The translations under genes were made by a program, and so were the position numbers. Below the pieces are notes generated by a model that was given only the letters and a program-made list of their open reading frames with translations, searched no databases and had not been told where the DNA came from. Shown here one piece after another: positions 9,601 through 16,119 of a DNA stretch of 17,025 nt. The number at the start of each line of letters is the position of its first letter. The first letter of the stretch is position 1. Source of the DNA: Myxococcales bacterium (GTDB taxonomy: Bacteria > Myxococcota > Polyangia > Polyangiales > Polyangiaceae); contig JAGQIY010000071.1 in the NCBI GenBank assembly GCA_020430865.1, positions 1-17,025 of the forward strand, written 5' to 3'.

Positions 9601-10720
9601 GGCGGCCTTTAAGCTGCTCAGTGCCGTGCCACAGCTCGATGACCGCGTCTCCGCGTTCCGGGTATACGATCAGCACGTTGTCGAAAGAGTTGAAGGAGCC
9701 GAGGCGCGCGCGTACGCGCTGTGCCTCTGCGCTGCTGTCAGCGCAATAGACCACATAGCCGAGAACCCTGGCCTCGCTGTCTCGAACCACAAGCCCCTGC
9801 AGCGGGTTGCTGTGATCTCCTCTTTCAATGTCCTCCGGGTTCGACGCTATGAAGTGGTCGTCGCGGAGGGTCTCGAACAGAAGTTGATTCCGGCGTCGAC
9901 CGTAGCTGGCCCCAACCTCGCGAAGCAATGCCTCGATCGCGGCCGTGATTCCCGATTGGGATGGAGCGTCCGTTGCGCAGGCATCGAGAAGGCGCGACGC
10001 CTTCCGACGGTGTTCGCCCGTGACGAAAGCATCTTGCCACCGTTCCCCGCGACTCAAGGGAAAGATGTGCCGCGTATAGAAGATCTCGAAGTGCTCGCGT
10101 GCGATCGAAGGATCCCAATCCCGAGCGGCCTCGTAGAGCGCGAATGCTTCGAAGCTAGCGGTTTCCATACAGACGGCGCCAAACGCAAGTACCTGACGTC
10201 GACGGTCGGGTAGCCCCTCTCGAACGGAGACGACAAAGAGAGTGTCCTCCCTCGTTCCTTGCGGCATGTCTGCCGTGCGTCTCGATCCTCCTCGAGCGAA
10301 CCAGTTCAGTCCGTCGGCAACCAATCGGAACAACTCGTCTTCAAGGAGTCCGAGTTCTCGGATGCTGCGACGAGGACTGGTTGCGAGCAGCGAGGATGCT
10401 TCTGACCCAAGCCGAACGAGTACAATGTGGAATGGGCGCTGGGCTGTCTTTCGCCAGTAATAGGCGCCAGGCTCGTACAGTTCGGCGAGCTTCTGACGAT
10501 CAGATTCGCTAGCTGTAAGGAGTACGCGGTCCAGCGGCTCCTGCTGGCCTTCGCCGAAGCACTGCACAAGCACCTGCCGTGCTAGGTCCCCATCGCTGGA
10601 ATCCGCTGTAAGTGCGTGGTTTTCGAAGGTGTCAAAGCCGGCGATCATGCTGGCCGGTTCGGAAGTGACCGAGGACGCACCGTTCATCAGGATTTGTACG
10701 AAGTCTTCCTTCTTCAGCAT
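6689..10720 (-). CDS. Adenine-N6 DNA methyltransferase, type ISP-like (LlaBIII-type methylase plus TRD), no nuclease seen
   Basis: 1343-aa protein whose C-terminal two thirds match the methylase/specificity half of type ISP restriction enzymes. Motifs: LAERLAKRAKYLR (408-420), FSDAFAQTVTNGLLTAR (456-472), motif X RGVYYTPRPIVSNIVRSID (574-592), SAM-binding motif I ILDPATGTGTFL (635-646), catalytic motif IV NPPY (773-776), then a target-recognition region with YRPFDDRWIYY (1041-1051) and YRDRYGEYLRSGFPRIPVP (1178-1196). It should transfer methyl from SAM to adenine N6 in an asymmetric site. The N-terminal 430 residues replace the Mrr-type nuclease and helicase of classical ISP enzymes. I see no PD-(D/E)xK motif there, so cutting would have to come from another protein. 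The ATG at 10720 overlaps the helicase stop by 7 bases (ATGCTGA) and follows GAGGAA at 10723-10728. GC is visibly lower than in its neighbours (31/60 at 7681-7740, 33/60 at 9001-9060), which suggests separate ancestry. Confidence 0.93.
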   Translation of the reverse strand: MLKKEDFVQILMNGASSVTSEPASMIAGFDTFENHALTADSSDGDLARQVLVQCFGEGQQEPLDRVLLTASESDRQKLAELYEPGAYYWRKTAQRPFHIVLVRLGSEASSLLATSPRRSIRELGLLEDELFRLVADGLNWFARGGSRRTADMPQGTREDTLFVVSVREGLPDRRRQVLAFGAVCMETASFEAFALYEAARDWDPSIAREHFEIFYTRHIFPLSRGERWQDAFVTGEHRRKASRLLDACATDAPSQSGITAAIEALLREVGASYGRRRNQLLFETLRDDHFIASNPEDIERGDHSNPLQGLVVRDSEARVLGYVVYCADSSAEAQRVRARLGSFNSFDNVLIVYPERGDAVIELWHGTEQLKGRLTRENTQFEGVGKVLSLLSRFFLVSQASIRNPKDLAERLAKRAKYLRALSLRQLRLERENGPLRSLYEAFQSGLVHDLDEGAFSDAFAQTVTNGLLTARWAQRTADTNKHGPFTVSDALTSIPATNPFLKGFFAGIDRIRRQSDGGLYLWMIDDIASLLERVDVSHVFDFNSEDEHAGKDPVIHFFEDFLAAYDSAQRVQRGVYYTPRPIVSNIVRSIDDLLRSEFRLRLGLADWSTWKEVAANHEISIPDGADPNSPFVSILDPATGTGTFLVEAIDVIHRTMTREWASQTEQARLRLWNDYVAGRGDWAGCGLLDRLHAFELLMAPYAIAHLKIGLKLHETGYRFEEERRARIYLTNALERPHGGNEQLSLSLPALAAEAEAVNRVKEQGRFTVVMGNPPYSVTSANSNPFIDALMNDYKKHVRGEQGLVALSDDYLKFIRVSQYFLGQSGCGLWGMVTNHGFLKGVIHRGVRQELLTQFDKLFIVDLHGDSNVGEKPPSGMSNENVFDIQQGVSITVCASASQGTSTSLSEVAHRDVWGTRGEKYDALLSGTVSALARAKLEPIEPKYFFIPFDKTHLDEYQRFPSLNELFPVHSCGVKTHRDAVLIGFSRNEVIARFTDIATNSDLEMVRRKYGIKDTKHWSFEDARKTVAAADIEQFVRRVTYRPFDDRWIYYNPEIIEKGDAKYPTLRHLLHPNIALVSARLQAAGANDAAFVTRHLVEMKTGESTRSCTVFPLYLADDGGAQGELALVDRAAPNLDQKHLRMFCAGIDVRAGNHGVPEGYTPENILEYCYAVLYSDGYRDRYGEYLRSGFPRIPVPAGRELFERLIELGRSLVECHLLDAPVDDESVCYVGSLPTTVVRPHWHDNSVWLDKDRTSGFRGVSEELWALRIGGYPVLQKWLKGRKATGGRSPQPAIPLEAADVKRLIEIIRALKRTREVTTEIESAICAAGGWPGAFFLGDGSGS

Positions 10721-13700
10721 GTTTCCTCGCTCTCGGGCGATGGCGCTTCTCTGCGGGTCTGGCGACACGCACGACACCAGGGTTGAGGAGTCTCGTAGGG
10801 GGTCCCGTCGCTCGACCGCAGGCGTCGGAAGCCGAAGGTGGTCTCGATCTTGGGCTCGCCGTCCGCACGGGCACCGCACGAGGGGCAGCACTTGTGCATC
10901 CCGGGCGCATGCCCGCAAACGCCGCACTTGCGCGCGATGCCGCGGCGCTCGGCCCGCACCCGCGGCGGTTCCGGCAGGTCCAAAGACGCGAGCTGGAGGA
11001 GGCGGAAGCCTCGCACCTGGATCGAGCGGCGGTCGGCCTCGGCGCCGAGGAAGCCAGCGCTTATGGCGGAGGCGCCCTGCATCACGGGGCGTCCGATCTC
11101 GCGGCCGCGCTCCTCGAGCTCGACGCCGCCGTCGACCAGCCGCACTGCTGTACCGAGGAGGTCTTCTGCGGACAGGGGACGGGAGGCGTCCTCGGACCAG
11201 CCAAGGTCGGTTCGAACGTCGGCGGGGAAGGTCTTGCCGTCGAGGGCCAACCAGAAGTTGAGCATCGACTTCACGGGTTTGGCGGTCGTCCAGAGCCAGT
11301 GAGGAACGCCACCGTCGACCACGGGCTCCAGATGACGGGTGTACTCGGCAAGCTCCCCGCCTTTCCGGCCGAGCAGCGCCCACGCGACGATGGCGCTGGC
11401 ATCGCTGGCGGTGTGCTCCCGAAGCCAGCCATTCCAGTTGGACAGCCAGTCCGGCACGATGCCCCGTTCGGACATCAGACGTCGCAGTCGCTCCTGGTAG
11501 CCGGCCACGCGCTCGATGGCGCGATCCTTCTGCCAGACGTTGAGGGCGGAGATACCCTGATATCGGTAGTCAGCCATCCACTCGGCTTCGGCCCCGGTCC
11601 CCTGTTCGAGACCGAGCGTGAAGTCGATCGCCAGGGTCTTGTTGGCGATCCGCTCGCGCAGCTGCAGCTCCGCTTCGAGCTCGTCGGGCAGGAGCAGGTT
11701 GACCGTGACGGGGGCGGCATCCTGATGGTCGTGCCACCAGTAGCGGGGCACGGGCTTCTGGAGCTTCACTGAGAGGCGCTCGAGGTCCGGGAACGCGTCT
11801 GCCTCCTCGATTGCGGGATTGAGGCGGCGATCCACGCGGCCAGCGCGCTGGATCATGCGGACCGGGTTCCAGTGCACGTCGTAGTTCACGAGCAGGGCCG
11901 CATCCTGGAGGTTCACGCCCTCGGCCAGCACGTCGGAAGCGAGCAGGATGTCGATCGGCTCCTCGATCGCGCGGGTCCATCCTATGGTCCAGGCGTCTGT
12001 CTCCTCGCCCAGAAGGTCCGTGGTCGGCGAATTGGGGCGTACCGGACCGAGCCGGTAGTACGGAGCGAACGCGTTGATCGCGGCGTCGCGATCCTCGGTC
12101 TCGCCGCTCACCACAGCGGTCCGGGTGGTGAGGGCCTTGACGTCCTCTTCGGTGACCTGAGCCCCCACATCGAGGGCGAGCGTCTGCAGGGCGAGACGCC
12201 ATTCGTTGCGTTCTAGGTAGGCGGTCGCCCGCAGCACCGATTCGACGTAGGCGAGTGTGTCGGTGAACTGGGAGAACACGATCGCCTTCTGGTCGTCCCG
12301 GCGAGCGCGCAACAGGCGCGACACCAGGCGGCGCAACTTCGCGTCAGTGACGATACGAAGGCCCCACGTCGCCGAGGTAGGCCAGTCGATGCTGGACCCA
12401 CCAGCGATAAAACGACGCGGCCAGTCCTGCCGCTCGAAGCGACCGAACACGATGTCGGCGAGCCCCGGAGCAACAGCGAGCAGCGTTTGGAAGTCGGACT
12501 CCAGGTCTTCTCGCAGCTCCCAGAGCCGCTCAAGTTGCTCCCGTCGACCTCCGCTTTCCTCGTCGTCCAGTTCGAAGAGCTGCAGCTGTGGAGGAGCCGG
12601 GTCATCTGCACCCGCCGCCGGTCGGGCGCTCATGTGGGCCTTGCTCCAACGGGTGAGGAGCTCGCGAGGACGACATGTCGACACCTCGCCGGTCAGCAAC
12701 AGGTCGAGTCGGTCGCGTGCGACTCGGTCGAGCTGATCGATGCGTTGGTCGAGGTCACGGCCCAGCTCATCGGCGCGCTTGCGGTCGCCGAGCTCGTGGC
12801 AGAGGTTGAGCAGTTGCCGCAGGCGGTGGGCGTAGAGCGCGAGGAGGCGCAGCAGGGTGATCAGGAACGCAACGGGGGAGCTCTCGAGGCGCTTGAGCAC
12901 GAGGACGCGCTGAAGTCCGACCACCGAAGACGTTTCGGACGCATCGCGGACCCCGTCGCGAACGTCCGACCACATGTAGACCTTGAGCGACAGCGCCTGG
13001 GAGTGAGCCTCCGCGGCTTCGCCGGTGTCGAAGAGCGGCAGGAAGCGTGCGAGCACGTCGCGGGTGTCGTCGTAGACGTCCTCGTAGACCAGCTTCTCGG
13101 GTGGGGGAGCGTCCCGGCGGAAGAGGAGCTTGATGTTGGAGCCCTGCTCGCGCTCGATCTGCTTGCACAGTTTTCGAGAGCGCTGCACCACGATTCGGTC
13201 GAGAAGCTCGGAGGCGACCCGGACCTGGGGTGGCTTCGTGTCGGAGGCCTCCGCCATCATGGCCGCGCGGACGGCCTGTTGCTGCTCCTGGAGCAGCTTC
13301 TCCTGCTCCTTGAGGTAGTCACCGACGCGGGGGATCTGGACACCGAATTGGAGGTCGTCTCGGAAGTCGATGCCGATCGAAAATCGGGCATCGGCGCTCC
13401 CGTGGATGAGCGTCGCGGCGACATCTCCACCCTTGCCGCCACGGGCCTTCTCGATGCGCTCCTCGACGTCTCGCGGCACGCGTCCGCGGTAGCCATCAGC
13501 AGTCAGGTTGTCGTTGAACCAGAGCGGCTTCGAGAAGAGCAGCGACGCCTGCTGGCGCAGATCTTCCAGGCTGTTGTTGACCGGAGTCGCCGTCAGGAGC
13601 AGCACCTTGCGGCGGATGTCCTTGCGAGGCTGGAGCCGCAGCAGGTCGCGAAGCACTACCGTCCGCCTGGCCGCGACGGACCTGAAGTTGTGCGCCTCGT

Positions 13701-15336
13701 CGACGATCACCAGGTCGGAGAGCAGCAGGTGCTCCATGTCGCTCGGGCGATCGGAGGCGCCACTGAGAATCTCGCTCGAGGGGAGGATCCGCGAGAGCTT
13801 CGTGTGCGAGAGGACGCGAATCGTCGCGAGTGGCACACCCTGAGCTGCCAGCGGCGGAATGGCCTCGCGCTGCCAGGTGCTGACGACAGAGTTCGGCGCG
13901 AGCACGGTGATGCGGAACGGATCATCCGCAGCCGACTGCTGCAGCGCCGCGAGCCTATCCCGCCAGGCGTTGGCGTAGTGGACCATGACCGTGGTGGCCA
14001 CGTAGGTCTTCCCAAGTCCGACGCCGTCGCAGAGCATAGCGCCCGCGTAGTCTTCGAGCTGGGCAACGATGCGTTGTGCAGCCTGCCGCTGATAGGCTGC
14101 CGCCTGGTAGCGCTCGGCGTTCCCGTGGAGCGTGCGCGCCTCGCCGACCATCTGGCTGATGTGGCCCTGCAGGACCAGCCACGCCTTCTCGACGGGCGTG
14201 CACTCGTCGATCGAGCTGACCTTGCGGATCGTGGGGCGTTGGCAGACGGATCCGAGCAACGTGGCGACGTCGCGATCCCACTGTCGATGAGGGGAACGCG
14301 TCGACACCGACTCCACGGTGTCCCAGTGGCCCCATGCGTCGCCGGGTTGGACGTGTCCAAGCTCCGCATGCCCGCACAGGTGCAGGAGGGCCCCGGCGAC
14401 GACGCTGGCCGGCTGCTCGAAGTCGACCGCAAGCACCAGCTTGTCGTCTGTGGGCACGAGTCGACCGATGACACCCGCTTCCGGCGTGATCGTGTCCGAC
14501 GCTTCGGGTGCGTTCGAGAGCTCGTCGAGCTCCCAGTCGAACGGGACCTTGAAGACCAGGGCGAGATGCTCTCGAAGCTCGGGAAGCGAACTGCGCGGCG
14601 CCGCGGCGAACTCGTCGAAAGCACTCCACCACGTCTCGTCGGGGGGGGGCCGCGACTCCCGGCGCTGCCCTGTGACGAACCACGCCTCCGCAGACTCAGC
14701 TTCGCCACCAACGGCCCAGGTCGTGTCCGCAAGAGATGCCTCGATCGGGGCCGCGTCTTGCTCCGGACGAGACGGATGCCACTCGAATGGCTGCTCGTCG
14801 TCGGTCTTCGCAACCGCACCAACGAAACCACCGACGCGGAGTGCGAGCCCGATGAGGGCGTGCAGGGCCTCGGGCGTCAATGCGCCAGCAGCAACGGGCA
14901 GTGCCAGCGCCCGAACAGGCGACATCGCCTCCGGGTCGCACTGCAGCCAGTGTCGGCCGGACACTGGAACCGGGGACAACGGCAGGTCGAGCGCGATCTC
15001 GGAGGGGTGCTCCGGATCTTGCGCCATCTCGATATCGACCTCGCTCCCGTCCAAGGAAGCCGTGATCTCGAGCCCCGCCACCAGCCCGGCCTCGAGTCGG
15101 TGGTCGATCTCGGCGGCGGTCAGGTCATCGCGGCGACTGCCGGTGGATGATCGAACGGTGATGGTCGAGGCGGAGGCGTAGAACAGGCTGGCCAGGGAAG
15201 AGGCGAATCGGATCGCCTTCTCGGGCGACTCGAAGGTGAGGCGAAGCTCGGCGCGCACGCAGGACCTCGGCCCCCTCGCCGGGTTTCCGGCGGGGGCTCC
15301 TCGGAGTCCTGTGGTTGCTACCTGCTCGGCCATCAT
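10714..15336 (-). CDS. SNF2/HepA-family helicase with degenerate M78-like N-terminus and C-terminal zinc ribbon
   Basis: 1540-aa Snf2-type SF2 ATPase. Motif I LCDGVGLGKTYVAT (435-448), II VIVDEAHNF (543-551), III LLLTATPVNNS (579-589), IV KAIVFSQFTDTL (1017-1028), V ILLASDVLAEGVNLQ (1130-1144), VI RMIQRAGRVDR (1160-1170). The family translocates on double-stranded DNA. A long helical insert (about 660-960) separates the two RecA lobes. Residues 255-365 resemble an ImmA/IrrE (M78) metallopeptidase, with HLCGHAELGH (319-328) where the catalytic Glu of HExxH is Leu, followed by QWDRDVATLL. The C-terminus holds three CxxC pairs (1471/1474, 1484/1487, 1521/1524), probably a DNA- or protein-binding zinc ribbon. 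It resembles DISARM DrmD in being a SNF2 helicase beside an adenine methylase, but that equivalence is not proved. ATG codons at 15336 and 15333 are both possible starts; the ribosome site is modest (GGTGAGAG about 6 bases upstream of 15336). A C9 run encodes Pro230-232. Confidence 0.93.
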   Translation of the reverse strand: MMAEQVATTGLRGAPAGNPARGPRSCVRAELRLTFESPEKAIRFASSLASLFYASASTITVRSSTGSRRDDLTAAEIDHRLEAGLVAGLEITASLDGSEVDIEMAQDPEHPSEIALDLPLSPVPVSGRHWLQCDPEAMSPVRALALPVAAGALTPEALHALIGLALRVGGFVGAVAKTDDEQPFEWHPSRPEQDAAPIEASLADTTWAVGGEAESAEAWFVTGQRRESRPPPDETWWSAFDEFAAAPRSSLPELREHLALVFKVPFDWELDELSNAPEASDTITPEAGVIGRLVPTDDKLVLAVDFEQPASVVAGALLHLCGHAELGHVQPGDAWGHWDTVESVSTRSPHRQWDRDVATLLGSVCQRPTIRKVSSIDECTPVEKAWLVLQGHISQMVGEARTLHGNAERYQAAAYQRQAAQRIVAQLEDYAGAMLCDGVGLGKTYVATTVMVHYANAWRDRLAALQQSAADDPFRITVLAPNSVVSTWQREAIPPLAAQGVPLATIRVLSHTKLSRILPSSEILSGASDRPSDMEHLLLSDLVIVDEAHNFRSVAARRTVVLRDLLRLQPRKDIRRKVLLLTATPVNNSLEDLRQQASLLFSKPLWFNDNLTADGYRGRVPRDVEERIEKARGGKGGDVAATLIHGSADARFSIGIDFRDDLQFGVQIPRVGDYLKEQEKLLQEQQQAVRAAMMAEASDTKPPQVRVASELLDRIVVQRSRKLCKQIEREQGSNIKLLFRRDAPPPEKLVYEDVYDDTRDVLARFLPLFDTGEAAEAHSQALSLKVYMWSDVRDGVRDASETSSVVGLQRVLVLKRLESSPVAFLITLLRLLALYAHRLRQLLNLCHELGDRKRADELGRDLDQRIDQLDRVARDRLDLLLTGEVSTCRPRELLTRWSKAHMSARPAAGADDPAPPQLQLFELDDEESGGRREQLERLWELREDLESDFQTLLAVAPGLADIVFGRFERQDWPRRFIAGGSSIDWPTSATWGLRIVTDAKLRRLVSRLLRARRDDQKAIVFSQFTDTLAYVESVLRATAYLERNEWRLALQTLALDVGAQVTEEDVKALTTRTAVVSGETEDRDAAINAFAPYYRLGPVRPNSPTTDLLGEETDAWTIGWTRAIEEPIDILLASDVLAEGVNLQDAALLVNYDVHWNPVRMIQRAGRVDRRLNPAIEEADAFPDLERLSVKLQKPVPRYWWHDHQDAAPVTVNLLLPDELEAELQLRERIANKTLAIDFTLGLEQGTGAEAEWMADYRYQGISALNVWQKDRAIERVAGYQERLRRLMSERGIVPDWLSNWNGWLREHTASDASAIVAWALLGRKGGELAEYTRHLEPVVDGGVPHWLWTTAKPVKSMLNFWLALDGKTFPADVRTDLGWSEDASRPLSAEDLLGTAVRLVDGGVELEERGREIGRPVMQGASAISAGFLGAEADRRSIQVRGFRLLQLASLDLPEPPRVRAERRGIARKCGVCGHAPGMHKCCPSCGARADGEPKIETTFGFRRLRSSDGTPYETPQPWCRACRQTRREAPSPESEETC
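14641..14649. repeat. Nine-base G/C homopolymer inside the SNF2 helicase gene
   Basis: Nine consecutive G on the plus strand, read as CCC CCC CCC (Pro230-232) in the coding strand. Gain or loss of one base would truncate the helicase in its N-terminal fifth, so the tract could act as a slippage switch. Runs of this length can occur by chance in a GC-rich window this long. Confidence 0.9.
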
Positions 15337-15368
15337 CTCGTGCTCTCACCAATCCTTCCCGACCCCAC

Positions 15369-15566
15369 TCAGCCGTCTGTCTCTGTCTCGGACGCGCCAC
15401 CCGACCGCACCCACTCGTCGACCTCGGAGAGCTTGAACTTCCAGAGGCGGCCGATTTTGTGCGCAGGCAGCGCCTTCGACTCGATCCAGCGGTAGACCGT
15501 GTCGCGGGCGATTCCGAGGTGCTTGGCGACGTCCTCGACGGACGCCCACGGTTCTTGTTCCGACAT
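15369..15566 (-). CDS. Small excisionase/MerR-type helix-turn-helix DNA-binding protein
   Basis: 65-aa protein that is essentially one winged HTH of the HTH_17/excisionase family: VEDVAKHLGIARDTVYRWIE (10-29) is the helix-turn-helix, ALPAHKIGRLWKFKLSEVDE (32-51) the wing and following helix. The length is typical of such single-domain proteins. It is first in the operon, 32 bases before the SNF2 gene, with a GGAG ribosome site at 15574-15577, seven bases before its ATG. In defence loci such proteins often lead the operon and probably autoregulate it. Because a serine recombinase lies just upstream, it could instead act as a recombination directionality factor. The sequence does not separate these roles. 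The fold assignment is confident; the function is inferred from position. Confidence 0.92.
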   Translation of the reverse strand: MSEQEPWASVEDVAKHLGIARDTVYRWIESKALPAHKIGRLWKFKLSEVDEWVRSGGASETETDG

Positions 15567-15573
15567 CGGTTCG

Positions 15574-15577
15574 CTCC
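15574..15577 (-). promoter_or_regulatory. Ribosome binding site of the HTH gene
   Basis: GGAG on the coding strand, seven bases before the ATG at 15566. It supports this start for the first gene of the operon. Confidence 0.6.
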
Positions 15578-15586
15578 AGCGGGCAC

Positions 15587-15617
15587 GGAGGCACCCCGGT
15601 CAAGACGCACTGCCTCC
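15587..15617. repeat. Inverted repeat GGAGGCA / TGCCTCC in the operon leader
   Basis: Perfect 7-bp arms (15587-15593 and 15611-15617) separated by 17 bases, ending 20 bases before the HTH start codon. It lies between the putative promoter and the ribosome site, so it could be an operator for the HTH protein or an RNA hairpin in the leader. No direct evidence of function. Confidence 0.5.
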
Positions 15618-15632
15618 ATCTTGGGCTGCGCG

Positions 15633-15662
15633 AAGCTAACACGATCAGGTCTAGACGCTCAA
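15633..15662 (-). promoter_or_regulatory. Putative sigma70-type promoter of the main operon
   Basis: Coding-strand TTGAGC (15657-15662) and TAGCTT (15633-15638) with an 18-base spacer approximate -35 and -10 elements (4/6 and 3/6 matches). The spacer holds the perfect 8-bp palindrome GTCTAGAC (15649-15656), adjacent to the -35, a plausible place for an operator. CTCAAG/CTTGAG arms also flank this region (inverted pair with a 16-base gap, 15657-15683 approximately). Matches are weak and the call is tentative. Confidence 0.3.
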
Positions 15663-15681
15663 GCGCAGACAGGATCGTCTT

Positions 15682-15698
15682 GAGTCGGAAAGAGTCGG
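15682..15698. repeat. Direct repeat GAGTCGG-AAA-GAGTCGG
   Basis: Two identical 7-base copies separated by AAA on the plus strand, immediately beside the hairpin that follows the recombinase-associated gene. It could be a protein-binding site such as tandem HTH half-sites. It is too short to call an attachment core. Confidence 0.5.
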
Positions 15699-15711
15699 CA
15701 CGCTGCGTGCC
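15697..15711 (-). terminator. Hairpin after the recombinase-associated gene, possible weak terminator
   Basis: GGCACGC-T-GCGTGCC is a perfect inverted repeat (6-bp stem with a 3-base loop as RNA) beginning 6 bases after the TAG stop of the 133-aa gene. Only a short T run (CTCTTTCC on the coding strand) follows, so it may be a weak or factor-assisted terminator, or a dyad binding site. Confidence 0.35.
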
Positions 15712-15717
15712 GCGGAA

Positions 15718-16119
15718 CTACCCATCGACCTCGGCCTCTGGCCGCACCTCCGTCCACGCCGCCCGCTGATCGTCCCAGCACAGGCTGGCCAGCACCCGGC
15801 GCAGGGTGCGCTCCGTGACGGGCTCCCGCCCCACCGGGAACTCGAGGGCCAGCACCTCCTCCTGGATGTCCGGGGCGAGGAGCAGGAGGTTCATCAGCTG
15901 GGTCAGCCGGGCGCGGGTGAGCCCATGGCGGCGGGCGACGTCGGCGTAGTCCTTGTAGCGACCGGCCTCGATGTCGGCGGCGATGCGGTGGGCCAACGCC
16001 AGGCGGCGGGCGACGCGGGCGGGACGGCGCTCGGCGAGCTGACGCCGGCGGCGCTTCACGCGGGCCTGTGTGCGCCGCTGTCGGGGCCGGAAGGCGACCG
16101 TCTCGGCGTGCTCGGTCAT
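15718..16119 (-). CDS. Recombinase-associated small basic protein with ParB-like HTH
   Basis: 133-aa protein. The first 45 residues are very rich in arginine (VKRRRRQLAERRPARVARR), then DYADVARRHGLTRARLTQLMNLLLLAPDIQEEVL (58-91) forms a KorB/ParB-like helix-turn-helix, and the C-terminus is short. The ATG (16117-16119) overlaps the recombinase stop as ATGA, indicating coupled translation. I infer an accessory DNA-binding role in integration or excision, or repression of the recombinase. The reading frame stays open upstream to about 16839, opposite to no gene but inside the recombinase sequence; that extension is a GC-rich shadow, and the overlap start is preferred. No gene name recognised. 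Confidence 0.8.
   Translation of the reverse strand: MTEHAETVAFRPRQRRTQARVKRRRRQLAERRPARVARRLALAHRIAADIEAGRYKDYADVARRHGLTRARLTQLMNLLLLAPDIQEEVLALEFPVGREPVTERTLRRVLASLCWDDQRAAWTEVRPEAEVDG

Noticed and set aside
6689..10720. Single-chain type ISP or type IIG restriction enzyme
   Set aside because: The N-terminal region shows neither a PD-(D/E)xK nuclease nor helicase motifs.
10721..11383. Upstream extension of the methylase frame to 11383
   Set aside because: The extension is Arg-rich nonsense inside the SNF2 3' end; the ATG at 10720 has a ribosome site and a 7-base overlap with the SNF2 stop.
12487..15150. Long plus-strand open frame (887 codons) opposite the SNF2 helicase gene
   Set aside because: Its translation has no domain and is a low-stop antisense frame of a GC-rich gene; the minus strand carries complete helicase motifs.
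1..15566. Calling the locus BREX
   Set aside because: No PglZ, BrxC or BrxL-type protein is present in the window.
1..15566. Calling the locus plain class 1 DISARM
   Set aside because: SNF2, adenine methylase and a DrmA-type helicase fit, but three additional coupled genes do not, the DEAD helicase N-terminus does not look like DrmA as I recall it, and DrmB/DrmC are not visible.
15682..15698. Integrase attachment core
   Set aside because: The repeat is only 7 bases and serine-integrase att sites cannot be recognised without the partner site; it is reported only as a direct repeat.
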